DNA of 64,000 nucleotides, from NCBI RefSeq assembly GCF_004000215.1, contig NZ_RBVY01000006.1:195910-259909 (forward strand), given 5' to 3'. Position 1 is the first letter of the stretch. Each line of letters begins with the position of its first letter. Positions 45,143 through 53,277 of this stretch are shown here, in pieces. The DNA comes from Nitratireductor alexandrii. Its GTDB lineage: Bacteria > Pseudomonadota > Alphaproteobacteria > Rhizobiales > Rhizobiaceae. The position numbers and the translations under genes are program-made. Below the pieces are notes generated by a model, which had not been told where the DNA came from, made no database searches, and saw nothing but the letters and a program-made list of their open reading frames with translations.

Positions 45143-46150
45143 TTACTGTCCGCGGATCGTCGCGATGGTTTCGCGCACAGCGGCGATCCGGTCTTCGCCC
45201 CACCGTTCGGCGAGCGCGGCAAAGACGGCTTCCGTCGACCTTTCGGCGAAGGCGGCCCTGTCGGGATCGTCGATGATGGCGATTTCGGTCGTGGCGGCGA
45301 TCTCCTTCAGCATGTTTTCCTCGGCCCGCTGCTGAAGCAGCGTCATCTTCGCCGAGGCCGCGCCGACCTCTTCCAGAATGATGCGCTGATGGCGCGGGTC
45401 GAGGCGGGCCATCGTCTCCTTGTTCATCAGGATCATATTGTTCTGCAGCATGTGTCGCGACATCACGATATAACCCTGCACCTCGTAGAACTTGCGGGCA
45501 TAGATGGTCGGAATCGGGTTTTCCTGGCCGTCGACTGTGCCCTGCTGCAACGCGGTATAGACGTCACTGAACGGGATCGGCGTCGGCGCCGCGCCGATGC
45601 CGCGGATCATCTCGACCCAGACCGGCGATTCCGGCACCCGGATCTTCAGGCCCGCCATGTCGTCGGGCGTGCGCACCGGCTTGTCCGAAAGCGTGAAATT
45701 GCGCCAGCCCCAGTACCAGATCTTGGTCAGCGGGATGATATTGTGCTTTTCCTCCAGCTCGTCGAAGGCCGGCTGCATCGCGGCGCCGGAAATCACCGCC
45801 TCGGCCTCGAGCCAGTTCTGCCACAGGAACGGCGCGCTCGGGATTTCCATCGCCGGAACCAGCGTGCTCGTGGCGGCCATCGAGGCGGCGGTCATGTCGA
45901 GCACGCCGTCGCGCAATTGCTGCACCATCTCGGTTTCCTTGCCGAGCTGCTCGCCCGGGAAGACCTGGATGGTGATCTCGCCATTCGTGCGTTCTGCGAT
46001 CCGCGCGACGAACTCATCGTAGAGTTTGCTCGACATCTCGCCGGCGACATTGGGATGGCCGAACCGCAGCACGGTCTCGGCTTGCGCGCCGGTCGCCAAC
46101 AGCATCGCCGCCGCGGCCACACAGGCGTGGAACGTTTTTCTCCAGATCAT
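45143..46150 (-). CDS. TRAP transporter substrate-binding protein (DctP family), system 2
   Basis: The 335-residue periplasmic protein has a signal peptide ending at AQAE (about residue 25), the DctP pattern FPGEQLGKETEMVQQLRDGVLDM, and the Arg-bearing LKIRVPESPVWVEM around residue 170. GGGAGGGGT precedes the ATG. The ligand is an unknown carboxylate. It is the first gene of its own transcript, behind the promoter shared in design with system 1. Confidence 0.95.
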   Translation of the reverse strand: MIWRKTFHACVAAAAMLLATGAQAETVLRFGHPNVAGEMSSKLYDEFVARIAERTNGEITIQVFPGEQLGKETEMVQQLRDGVLDMTAASMAATSTLVPAMEIPSAPFLWQNWLEAEAVISGAAMQPAFDELEEKHNIIPLTKIWYWGWRNFTLSDKPVRTPDDMAGLKIRVPESPVWVEMIRGIGAAPTPIPFSDVYTALQQGTVDGQENPIPTIYARKFYEVQGYIVMSRHMLQNNMILMNKETMARLDPRHQRIILEEVGAASAKMTLLQQRAEENMLKEIAATTEIAIIDDPDRAAFAERSTEAVFAALAERWGEDRIAAVRETIATIRGQ

Positions 46151-46189
46151 TTACCCCTCCCGGATCGAAAATTGCTCGTAAGGACCATA

Positions 46190-46215
46190 CGGCCGGACAC
46201 CTCCGTATCCGGCCG
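46190..46215. repeat. Hairpin in the 5' leader of TRAP system 2
   Basis: CGGCCGGA and TCCGGCCG form a perfect 8-bp stem with a 10-base loop. It lies between the predicted promoter and the dctP start, so it would be in the untranslated leader. Confidence 0.5.
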
Positions 46216-46227
46216 GTCTCGTTCGAT

Positions 46228-46259
46228 CCTATGCAAAGGGTGCCCGAAAACTATTGACC
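46228..46259 (-). promoter_or_regulatory. Promoter of TRAP system 2
   Basis: GGTCAATAGTTTTCG (46259-46245) contains CAATAG, 17 bp before CATAGG (46233-46228). The box is near-identical to the one at 35940-35955 before the M20-TRAP operon. Confidence 0.55.
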
Positions 46260-46285
46260 AGCGGAATGAAATGCCGGTGCTGTTG

Positions 46286-46302
46286 TTGTGTCGGGGATAC
46301 AA
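46286..46302. promoter_or_regulatory. Operator of TRAP system 2, related to 35896-35912
   Basis: On the minus strand it reads TTGTATCCCCGACACAA, sharing TTGTAT and the ACAA end with the site before TRAP system 1. The distance to the GGTCAATAG box is 26 bp against 27 bp there. Confidence 0.65.
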
Positions 46303-46321
46303 TTGCGGCCGGGCGACCGCG

Positions 46322-47308
46322 TTAGACCGGGCTGGGCACGGCAGCGGCCGCCGGCGCATGGTCCGGCCAGCCGAGGATGGCTGCGAGAATATGCTCGACC
46401 AGCGCGCGGCCCTCGACCTCCACCGCGACGCTGCAGTTCGCCGGCGCGCGCGGCTTGATGTTTTCGAGCTTGCGTGTCGTCAGATTGCGGAAATCGCACA
46501 CGGTCATGCCGCGCGCCGGCCCCTGTCCGAGCTCGATCTCCACCGGCGCTTGCCGATAGGTGATCAGGTCGGGAGCGATGAAGGGCACCAGCGCGCAGGG
46601 ATCGTGCAGCGAGGCGGTGTCGAGCCCGTGTATCTCGCGCAACTGGTTGCGGAAAAACCCGAACAGTCCGCCGAAGACGCGCGCCACGCGCCCGCCTTCC
46701 GATAGCCGGGCGACATCCTGTTCGCACAGGCCGACCTGGCGGGTCACGTTGAGACCGACCATCCACAGCGGAATATCGCTGCGGAACACGATGTCGGCCG
46801 CCTCGGGGTCGCTCCACACGTTGAACTCGGCCACCGGGGTCGTGTTGCCGATCTGGGTCGTGCCGCCCATGACGCTGATGCCCCGCAGCCAACGGGCGAG
46901 CTGCGGCTCCTTGCGCAGGGCGAGGGCGACATTGGTGAACGGCCCGATGGGACACAGGACGAGTTCGCCGCGATGCTGCTTGGCCGTGTCGATGATGAAG
47001 TCGACCGCGTGGGCGTCGACGGGACCGCGCGCCGGCGCGGGCAGTTCGGCCCCGTCTATGCCCGTCTTGCCGTGAACGTCGCCGCCATGCCGGAAAATGC
47101 CGTTGAGCGGACGGTCGCAGCCGCGCGCCACCGGTATGTCGAGCCCCAGCAGGGTGAGAATGGACAAGGCGTTGGCTGTCGTCTTGTCGACCGACTGGTT
47201 GCCGTAGACCGTGGTCACGCCCACCAGATCGAGATGGCGCGCCGCATAAAGGATCGCCGTCGCATCGTCGTGGCCGGGGTCGCAGTCGATCAGTACCTTG
47301 TGCATCAT
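46322..47308 (-). CDS. Inosine/uridine-preferring nucleoside hydrolase
   Basis: The 328-residue protein has the Ca-binding motif DCDPGHDDA at residues 8-16 and conserved CPIGPFTNVALAL around residue 118 and EFNVWSDPEAA near 163. It hydrolyses the N-glycosidic bond of nucleosides to base and ribose. Its ATG overlaps the LacI-gene stop as ATGA (a second in-frame Met follows directly), so it is co-transcribed with that regulator. Confidence 0.93.
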   Translation of the reverse strand: MMHKVLIDCDPGHDDATAILYAARHLDLVGVTTVYGNQSVDKTTANALSILTLLGLDIPVARGCDRPLNGIFRHGGDVHGKTGIDGAELPAPARGPVDAHAVDFIIDTAKQHRGELVLCPIGPFTNVALALRKEPQLARWLRGISVMGGTTQIGNTTPVAEFNVWSDPEAADIVFRSDIPLWMVGLNVTRQVGLCEQDVARLSEGGRVARVFGGLFGFFRNQLREIHGLDTASLHDPCALVPFIAPDLITYRQAPVEIELGQGPARGMTVCDFRNLTTRKLENIKPRAPANCSVAVEVEGRALVEHILAAILGWPDHAPAAAAVPSPV

Positions 47309-48324
47309 CGTGTCCTAGAACTGTTTCGGGAGCTGGTGGAGCCGCGCTCGACCAGGAACGGGGCGATCGTCTGGCGTTCGGCGACCGCGTCCGGCGCGGC
47401 AATCATCGCGAACGCCGCCTCGACCGTGCGCGACGTCATCGCCTCGAGATTTTGATCCACCGAGGTCAGGTCGTAGGAAGGCCAGCCCGCCAGCGCGGAA
47501 TTGTCGTAGCCGACCACCATCGGCCGCTCACCCTCCGGCGCGTCCGCTGCGCGAGCAGCGTCGAGCAGGGCGAAGGCGAGCGTGTCGTTGGCACAGAAAA
47601 CCGCGTCAGGCGCGGCGCGCAGAATATCGGCCGCCACCACACGCGCCTCGGCATAGCTGTAGCGGCTCGACAGGCTCACGGCGAGATCGAAGCCGTGTGA
47701 GACGAGACGGTCGGTGAAACCCCGTTCGCGCTCCTTGCTGATGAAGCTGTTGTCCTCGCCGCCGAGAAAGGCGAAGCGCCGCGCGCCGCGCGCGACCAGA
47801 TGGTCGGCCACCATCGCGCCGGCCGCTAGCCCGTCGCCGGCGACAACGCCGACATTCTCGTCGCCGTCATGGCGGTTCATCAAGACGAGCGGTTTTTCGC
47901 CCGCCACGCAGCTTTTTACGATCTCGTCGCTAAACGGCGCGGCCAGCGCAACGACTGCGTCGACCTGGTAGCTCATCAGCCGCGCGATGGCGTTTTCGGC
48001 CCCCTCGACCGTGTTGCAGGCAAACACGAGAGGCGCCAGCCGCCCGGCGCCGAGCTTTTCGACAAGAAGCTGCAAGGCGTGCGCGTGATAGGCGTTTTCC
48101 AGATCGGTCACCACCACGCCGACGATGCCGGTGCTCTGGTTCTTGAGGCCGCGCGCGATCAGATTGGGCCGATATCCGAGCTGGCGCGCTGCGGCCAGCA
48201 CGCGATCGCGGGTCGCCTCGGAAATGCGCGCGTCGCCGGCCAGCGCCCGCGACACGGTCGAGCGCGAGATCTGAGCGAGCTCGGCGACCTCGATCGACCG
48301 GACTTTCTTGCCATCCTTTTGCAA
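47305..48324 (-). CDS. LacI-family transcriptional regulator
   Basis: The 339-residue protein has the LacI helix-turn-helix VAELAQISRSTVSRALAG near the N-terminus and the hinge GYRPNLIARGLKN, followed by a periplasmic-binding-like effector domain. A TTG start at 48324 is preferred since GGAAGGGA lies seven bases upstream; a GTG 30 bases earlier has no such site. It is divergent from the ABC importer, with a LacI-type palindrome between them, and co-transcribed with a nucleoside hydrolase. The effector may be a nucleoside or sugar. Confidence 0.92.
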   Translation of the reverse strand: MQKDGKKVRSIEVAELAQISRSTVSRALAGDARISEATRDRVLAAARQLGYRPNLIARGLKNQSTGIVGVVVTDLENAYHAHALQLLVEKLGAGRLAPLVFACNTVEGAENAIARLMSYQVDAVVALAAPFSDEIVKSCVAGEKPLVLMNRHDGDENVGVVAGDGLAAGAMVADHLVARGARRFAFLGGEDNSFISKERERGFTDRLVSHGFDLAVSLSSRYSYAEARVVAADILRAAPDAVFCANDTLAFALLDAARAADAPEGERPMVVGYDNSALAGWPSYDLTSVDQNLEAMTSRTVEAAFAMIAAPDAVAERQTIAPFLVERGSTSSRNSSRTR

Positions 48325-48380
48325 GGTCGAATCCCTTCCGCTGTGCCTGAGCACCCGATGGGTGCCGCGAAATCTACCTC

Positions 48381-48407
48381 TTGACTAGCGCTTTCGGTTG
48401 CTATGAT
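48381..48407 (+). promoter_or_regulatory. Promoter of the second ABC importer operon
   Basis: TTGACT (48381-48386) and TATGAT (48402-48407) are both near consensus but only 15 bp apart, shorter than the optimum of 17. A LacI-type palindrome begins 4 bp after the -10. Confidence 0.55.
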
Positions 48408-48410
48408 CTA

Positions 48411-48424
48411 TGCACACGTGTGCA
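48411..48424. promoter_or_regulatory. LacI-type operator
   Basis: TGCACACGTGTGCA is a perfect 14-bp palindrome centred on CG, as in LacI/PurR-family sites. It overlaps the expected transcription start of the ABC operon and lies 87 bp from the divergent lacI-type gene. Confidence 0.75.
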
Positions 48425-48497
48425 CAACCTAGAGCACGGGTTGTCGCGAGGAAGCAAGTCCAAAAGCCCTAGGCCTGGAAGAACAACGGGGATCACG

Positions 48498-49754
48498 ATG
48501 CATATTGGAAGACGTCAATTCATGGCCGGCCTCGCCGGCACGGCCTTTATCGGCTCGCTCGGCCGCCTGAACGCCCAGTCGGTATCGCTGTCGGTGCCGT
48601 GGATGGGCTGGCCCGAGGAACAGGTCCGCCCGCTCATGGCCGCCTTCGAAAACGAGAGCGGCGTGGCGATCGCGGAAGAACGCCTGCCGATCGTCGAGCT
48701 GTTCAAGACCCTTGAGGTCCGGCTTCAGGCCCGCAACGAAACGCCCGACGTCTATCTGGTCGACGGTCCCCTGACCGCCTCCTACGCCGCGCGCGGTCAT
48801 CTGCTGGACCTCGGCGAGCTGATGGCGGGCGAGCGCGACCGCTTCGTGCCGACCACGCTGGTTCAGGGCACCTACAACGACACGCTTTACGCGATGCCGC
48901 TCGGCACCTCCTCGCAATTGCTGTTCTACAACAAGAAGCTGTTCGCCGAAGCGGGTCTGCCCGAGCCGTCGGCCGATCCCGCCGCGCGGATGACCTGGGA
49001 AGACCTGGTGCCGCTCGCCCGGGACCTGACCCGGCCGGACAGCTCGCAGTTCGGCTTCGCCTTCGAAAACATCAACCCCTACCAGTTGCTGGCCGTGCCG
49101 CAGAGCTGGGGCGCGGAAGTGATCGGGCCGGATGGCCTGACGGCGGCCGGTTATGTCGACGGCGAGGCCATGGTCGAGGCCATGAGCTGGTATCAGGCGC
49201 TGTTCCAGACGCACAAGGTCGGGCCTGTCGGCACGTTCCAGACCGGCGTTACCCAGGAGATGTTCGGCTCCGGCAAGCTGGCGATGATGGTCGGCGGCAC
49301 CTGGAATCTCGTCGGACTGAACAAGTTCCAGGACCTGGATTTTGGCGTCGCCCCGCACCCCTATTTCGCCAAGGGCAAGCCGGTCACGCCGACCGGAAGC
49401 TGGCATGTCGGCATCAATCCACGCACCGCGCACATGGACGAGGCGACCGCATTCGTGAAGTGGCTGTCGACCCGCGACGCCATGGATCTGTGGTTTGAGC
49501 TGCGCCAGTACCCGCCGGCCCTCAAGCAGATCTGGGAAGAACGCGCCGACACGACCTTCGTCGACCCCGCCTGGGCGATCGTGCGCCACGAGCTCGCCGA
49601 GACGGCGACGCCGCGGCCGGCCACGCCGGGTTATCGCGAATACGAGGAGTTCCTCCGCACCGCGATGCAGGATATCCAGACCGGCGCCGATGTGCGCGAC
49701 ACCCTCGCCCGCGCGGCGCAGAATATCGATCGGGAAATGCGTAAATATCGCTGA
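48498..49754 (+). CDS. Sugar ABC transporter substrate-binding protein (family 1), Tat-type signal
   Basis: The 418-residue protein begins with a twin-arginine signal (GRRQFMAGLAG) and cleavage near NAQS. The MalE-like body includes TPDVYLVDGPLTASYAARG, GTSSQLLFYNKKLF and GKLAMMVGGTWNL. The Tat signal suggests export after folding, which is unusual for this family. It is the first gene of a CUT1 importer behind the LacI operator. Confidence 0.94.
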   Translation: MHIGRRQFMAGLAGTAFIGSLGRLNAQSVSLSVPWMGWPEEQVRPLMAAFENESGVAIAEERLPIVELFKTLEVRLQARNETPDVYLVDGPLTASYAARGHLLDLGELMAGERDRFVPTTLVQGTYNDTLYAMPLGTSSQLLFYNKKLFAEAGLPEPSADPAARMTWEDLVPLARDLTRPDSSQFGFAFENINPYQLLAVPQSWGAEVIGPDGLTAAGYVDGEAMVEAMSWYQALFQTHKVGPVGTFQTGVTQEMFGSGKLAMMVGGTWNLVGLNKFQDLDFGVAPHPYFAKGKPVTPTGSWHVGINPRTAHMDEATAFVKWLSTRDAMDLWFELRQYPPALKQIWEERADTTFVDPAWAIVRHELAETATPRPATPGYREYEEFLRTAMQDIQTGADVRDTLARAAQNIDREMRKYR

Positions 49755-49784
49755 CCTGCAAACCCTATCCTCCCCCGACCGCGC

Positions 49785-49817
49785 GGAGCGGGACGGACAT
49801 GTTTTCCGTCCCGCTCC
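49785..49817 (+). repeat. Stem-loop between binding-protein and permease genes, ABC system 2
   Basis: GGAGCGGGACGGA and its exact complement form a 13-bp stem with a 7-base loop, 30 bp after the binding-protein stop, followed by a short CGTTTT. It may act as a partial terminator or mRNA-stabilising element. Confidence 0.8.
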
Positions 49818-49834
49818 CGTTTTGAGTGGCTCCC

Positions 49835-50704
49835 ATGATCTCGTCGCGCTGGACGCCCTATCTCTTTCTCGCGCCGGCTCTTGCCGGTCTGCTCGTCTTC
49901 AAGCTGGTGCCGATCGCGGTCGCGGTCGGCGGCAGCCTGACGGGCATGTCGCTGATGGGCGACCTGCGCTTCGCCGGGCTTGAAAATTTCGAATATCTGT
50001 TCACCGATCCCGAATTCTGGTCTTCGCTGAAGATCACTCTGCTCTTCAACCTGATCATCAATCCGTTGCAGCTCGCGGTGGCTTTCGCGCTCGCGCTGCT
50101 GGTGTTCCAGCCGATGCCCGGCCTGTGGTTCTTCCGCACCTTGCTGGTTTTGCCGATGGCGGTTTCCACCGGCATCAGCGCGGTGCTGTTCGGGCTTTTC
50201 CTCGACGGCAATCTCGGGCCCCTGAACGGTTTCCTGGAATGGATCGGCATCGGCGCGCAACCCTTCCATCGCAGCCAGGAACAGGCGCTGGCCACCCTGA
50301 TCGGCATCGCGACCTGGAAAGGCGCGGGGTACTGGATGCTGTTCCTGCTGGCGGGCCTCTACTCGATACCGGCCTCCGTGCACGAGGCCGCCCGGATCGA
50401 CGGCGCTTCGGCATGGCAGCGTTTCCGCTATGTGACCCTGCCGATGATGCGCAAGCCGATGGCCTTCGTGCTGGTCGCCGACACCGCCATCAATTTCCTG
50501 TTCTTCGCACCGGTCTACATCCTGACCTCCGGCGGCCCGAGCGGCGCGACGTCGGTGCTGATGTTCCAGGCCTACCGCGCCGCCTTCACCTTCTCCGACA
50601 TCGGTCGTTCGCTGGCGATCTCGACCATTCTCCTCGCGATCCTCGTGGTCATCGTCGTGCTCGAATTCCGCCTGCTCCGCGCGCCCGAGGAAGAACGGTC
50701 ATGA
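49835..50704 (+). CDS. Sugar ABC transporter permease, MalF type, system 2
   Basis: The 289-residue membrane protein has about six hydrophobic segments and the EAA motif HEAARIDGASAWQRFRYVTLP near residue 190. The ATG at 49835 is used; a GTG three codons earlier is also possible. Its stop overlaps the next start as ATGA. Confidence 0.94.
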   Translation: MISSRWTPYLFLAPALAGLLVFKLVPIAVAVGGSLTGMSLMGDLRFAGLENFEYLFTDPEFWSSLKITLLFNLIINPLQLAVAFALALLVFQPMPGLWFFRTLLVLPMAVSTGISAVLFGLFLDGNLGPLNGFLEWIGIGAQPFHRSQEQALATLIGIATWKGAGYWMLFLLAGLYSIPASVHEAARIDGASAWQRFRYVTLPMMRKPMAFVLVADTAINFLFFAPVYILTSGGPSGATSVLMFQAYRAAFTFSDIGRSLAISTILLAILVVIVVLEFRLLRAPEEERS

Positions 50705-51534
50705 CCGCAAGCCCCCACGCCCTGATGCTGCGCTACGGCCTCCTTTCGGTTCTGGCCTTCATCGTCGTCTGCCCGCTGGCCTGGCTCGCCCTGGCCTCGC
50801 TGCGCCCGCAGGCCGAGATCTTCCAGCCGATCTCCGAGTTCGGCTGGAACACGTTCATCCCCTCGGTGCTGACGCTCGACAACTACCGCACGCTGTGGGA
50901 GGGCGACTTCCCGCTCGCCGTCAAGAACTCCACCATCGTCGCGCTGACGACGGTGGTCTTCGGCGTGACGGTCAACGCGCTGGCCGGCTTCGCCTTCGCG
51001 GCCTTCGACTTCCGTGGCAAGAACCTCTTGTTCCTGCTCGTCATCGCCAGCTTCATGATGCCGTTCGAGGCGATCGTCCTGCCGCTTTACGTGATGATCC
51101 GCGCCTTCGGCTGGACGAACAGCTATCAGGCCCTGATCGTGCCCGAGATCGCCAACGGCATGGTCATATTCCTGTTTCGCCAGTTCTTCGCTTCCATCCC
51201 GCGCGATTTCTACGAGGCCGCACGGGTCGACGGCGCGTCCTGGCTCTACATCTTCGTGCGCATCGCGGCACCGCTGTCCTGGCCGACGGTGGCCACGTCG
51301 AGCCTGATGCTGTTCCTCGCCCAGTGGGATTCCTTCTTCTGGCCGATCGTGGCGGCGAGCGCGCCCGATTACGCCGTGATCCAGGTGGCGATCGCCCGCA
51401 ACATCAATTTCGAGCAGAACGATTGGGGCGGCCTGTTTGCGTCCACCAACCTCGCCATCCTGCTCGGCACCATCCCCTTCCTGCTGATGCAGCGCTTCTA
51501 TGTCCGCAGCCTGATCTCCAGCGGCATCAAGTGA
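50701..51534 (+). CDS. Sugar ABC transporter permease, MalG type, system 2
   Basis: The 277-residue permease has the usual MalG length and the EAA motif YEAARVDGASWLYIFVRIAAP near residue 172. It lacks the loop insertion seen in the MalG-type protein of system 1. It is coupled to the MalF-type gene by ATGA. Confidence 0.94.
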   Translation: MTASPHALMLRYGLLSVLAFIVVCPLAWLALASLRPQAEIFQPISEFGWNTFIPSVLTLDNYRTLWEGDFPLAVKNSTIVALTTVVFGVTVNALAGFAFAAFDFRGKNLLFLLVIASFMMPFEAIVLPLYVMIRAFGWTNSYQALIVPEIANGMVIFLFRQFFASIPRDFYEAARVDGASWLYIFVRIAAPLSWPTVATSSLMLFLAQWDSFFWPIVAASAPDYAVIQVAIARNINFEQNDWGGLFASTNLAILLGTIPFLLMQRFYVRSLISSGIK

Positions 51535-51561
51535 CCCTAGGGACTCTCACGGAAAAGCGCC

Positions 51562-52626
51562 ATGTCGACCATGAACGTTGAAAATCTCCGCAAGGCCTTC
51601 GGCGAGACCGAGATCTTGCGCGGCATCAGCCTCGACGTCAGGGACGAGGAATTCATCGCCCTGGTGGGGCCGTCAGGTTGCGGCAAGTCGACCCTGCTGC
51701 GCCTGATCGCCGGTCTGGACGAGGCGACATCGGGGCGCATCGCCATCGACGGCCAGGACGTCACCCGGCTTCCGCCCAAGCAGCGCGACGTGGCGATGGT
51801 GTTCCAGAACTACGCGCTCTATCCTCACCTCACGGTCAGGGCCAATATGGGTTTCTCGCTGAAGCTGCGCGGGGCCGCAAAGGCCGAAATCGAGGACAAG
51901 GTCGCGGGCGCCGCCGCCATTCTCGGCCTGGACGCCCTGCTCGACCGCTATCCGGGCCAGCTTTCCGGCGGCCAGCGCCAGCGGGTCGCCACCGGTCGGG
52001 CGATCGTGCGCGACCCTAAGCTGTTCCTGTTCGACGAACCCTTGTCCAATCTCGACGCCAAGCTGCGCGTGCAGATGCGCACCGAGATCAAGGCGCTTCA
52101 TCAAAGACTGCGCAGCACGATGATCTACGTCACCCACGATCAGATCGAGGCGATGACGCTGGCCGACCGCATCGTGGTGATGCAGGCCGGGCGGATCGAG
52201 CAGGAAGGCGCGCCGCTCGACCTTTACGACCGGCCGGCCAACGCCTTCGTCGCAGGGTTCCTCGGCTCTCCGCCGATGAATTTTATCAAAGGGCGCCTGC
52301 AGGACGGTGCGGTCGTGACCCGGGACGGAACCCGCCTGCCCGCGCCCGGCACGCGTGTCGCCGACGACGGCAAGACGCTGTTGTGGGGCGCGCGACCGGA
52401 ATCGATCGTGCCCGGCGCCGACGGTCTGCGCGGCACGGTTGAGGTGGTGGAACCGACCGGCCCGGACACGCAGTTGCTCGTCCGACTGGCCGGCGAACCG
52501 CTGATCGTGCTTTTGCGCACCCGCGCCGCCGTGCGGCCGGGCGAGGAAATATCCCTGCACGTCGCAGCGGGCGATATCCATCTGTTTAACGCAGACGACG
52601 GAAGCCGGCTCGACACCGGCGTATAA
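51562..52626 (+). CDS. Sugar ABC transporter ATP-binding protein (UgpC/MalK type), system 2
   Basis: The 354-residue ATPase has Walker [10 protein letters not shown] near residue 37, signature LSGGQRQR near 135, Walker B LFLFDEP, and a C-terminal TOBE-type regulatory domain. It is last in the ABC operon, 27 bp after the permease, and completes a CUT1 importer. No glycosidase follows, so a monomeric or phosphorylated solute is possible. Confidence 0.95.
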   Translation: MSTMNVENLRKAFGETEILRGISLDVRDEEFIALVGPSGCGKSTLLRLIAGLDEATSGRIAIDGQDVTRLPPKQRDVAMVFQNYALYPHLTVRANMGFSLKLRGAAKAEIEDKVAGAAAILGLDALLDRYPGQLSGGQRQRVATGRAIVRDPKLFLFDEPLSNLDAKLRVQMRTEIKALHQRLRSTMIYVTHDQIEAMTLADRIVVMQAGRIEQEGAPLDLYDRPANAFVAGFLGSPPMNFIKGRLQDGAVVTRDGTRLPAPGTRVADDGKTLLWGARPESIVPGADGLRGTVEVVEPTGPDTQLLVRLAGEPLIVLLRTRAAVRPGEEISLHVAAGDIHLFNADDGSRLDTGV

Positions 52627-52668
52627 CACCCGCCGTCGCAAGCGACCCCACGACCGCCGCCGGCCGGA

Positions 52669-53277
52669 TCAGCCGGCTTGGTCCTTGCGCGCCAGCGCGA
52701 CGGCCGCGACGATCTCGTCGGCGGCAAGCGCACGCCGATAAAGCCGCCTGCCGATCAGGAAGGCCGGCGTCCCGGCGAGCGCGAAAGCCTCGGCATGCGC
52801 GCCGTTGCGGGCAATCAGCGCATCGATCGCCTTCAGGCGCTGGTCGAGCCTGTCGCGTACAGCGCCGGCATCGGCGCCGACGCTGCGCAGCGCATCGTCG
52901 ACCCGGCCATGCGTCAGCGCGCCTTCGAGCGCCATCACCGCGTCATGTGCGGCCGGGTAAAAACCGAGCGCCGCGGAAGCGTGCACCATGCGCGAGGCAT
53001 ACCAGGCGATGTCGCCGTTGATCGGCCAGTCCTTCATCACCAGCCGGATGGCGCCGTCGCCGCGCACGATCTCCTTCAACTGCGGATGAAGCGCCTTGCA
53101 GGACGGGCACAGATAATCGAAGAACTCGGCAATCGTCACGTCGCCCGCGTCATTGCCCAGCACCGGCAGGGCCGGATCGAACACCACCTCGTCGAGACTC
53201 GGCGCCGCGAAACCTGGCTGAAGCGGCCCGAAAGACGCGGCTGCGGCGCCGGCAAGCAGGCTTCGCCGCGACATCAT
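52669..53277 (-). CDS. DsbA-family thiol:disulfide protein with CPSC active site
   Basis: The 202-residue exported protein has a signal with RRSLLAGAAAAS, the active site CPSC in FFDYLCPSCKALHP around residue 57, and the cis-Pro loop AGTPAF near residue 170. It belongs to the Com1-like branch of DsbA. It is coupled to the sensor kinase by ATGA and resembles the CPYC protein at 58904-59512, which suggests paired oxidant/isomerase roles in the periplasm. Confidence 0.92.
   Translation of the reverse strand: MMSRRSLLAGAAAASFGPLQPGFAAPSLDEVVFDPALPVLGNDAGDVTIAEFFDYLCPSCKALHPQLKEIVRGDGAIRLVMKDWPINGDIAWYASRMVHASAALGFYPAAHDAVMALEGALTHGRVDDALRSVGADAGAVRDRLDQRLKAIDALIARNGAHAEAFALAGTPAFLIGRRLYRRALAADEIVAAVALARKDQAG

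Noticed and set aside
52650-52675. A GCCGGC...GCCGGC pair between the convergent ABC ATPase and DsbA-like genes as a terminator
   Set aside because: The stem is short, each half is self-palindromic, and no T-run follows, so chance is likely at this GC.
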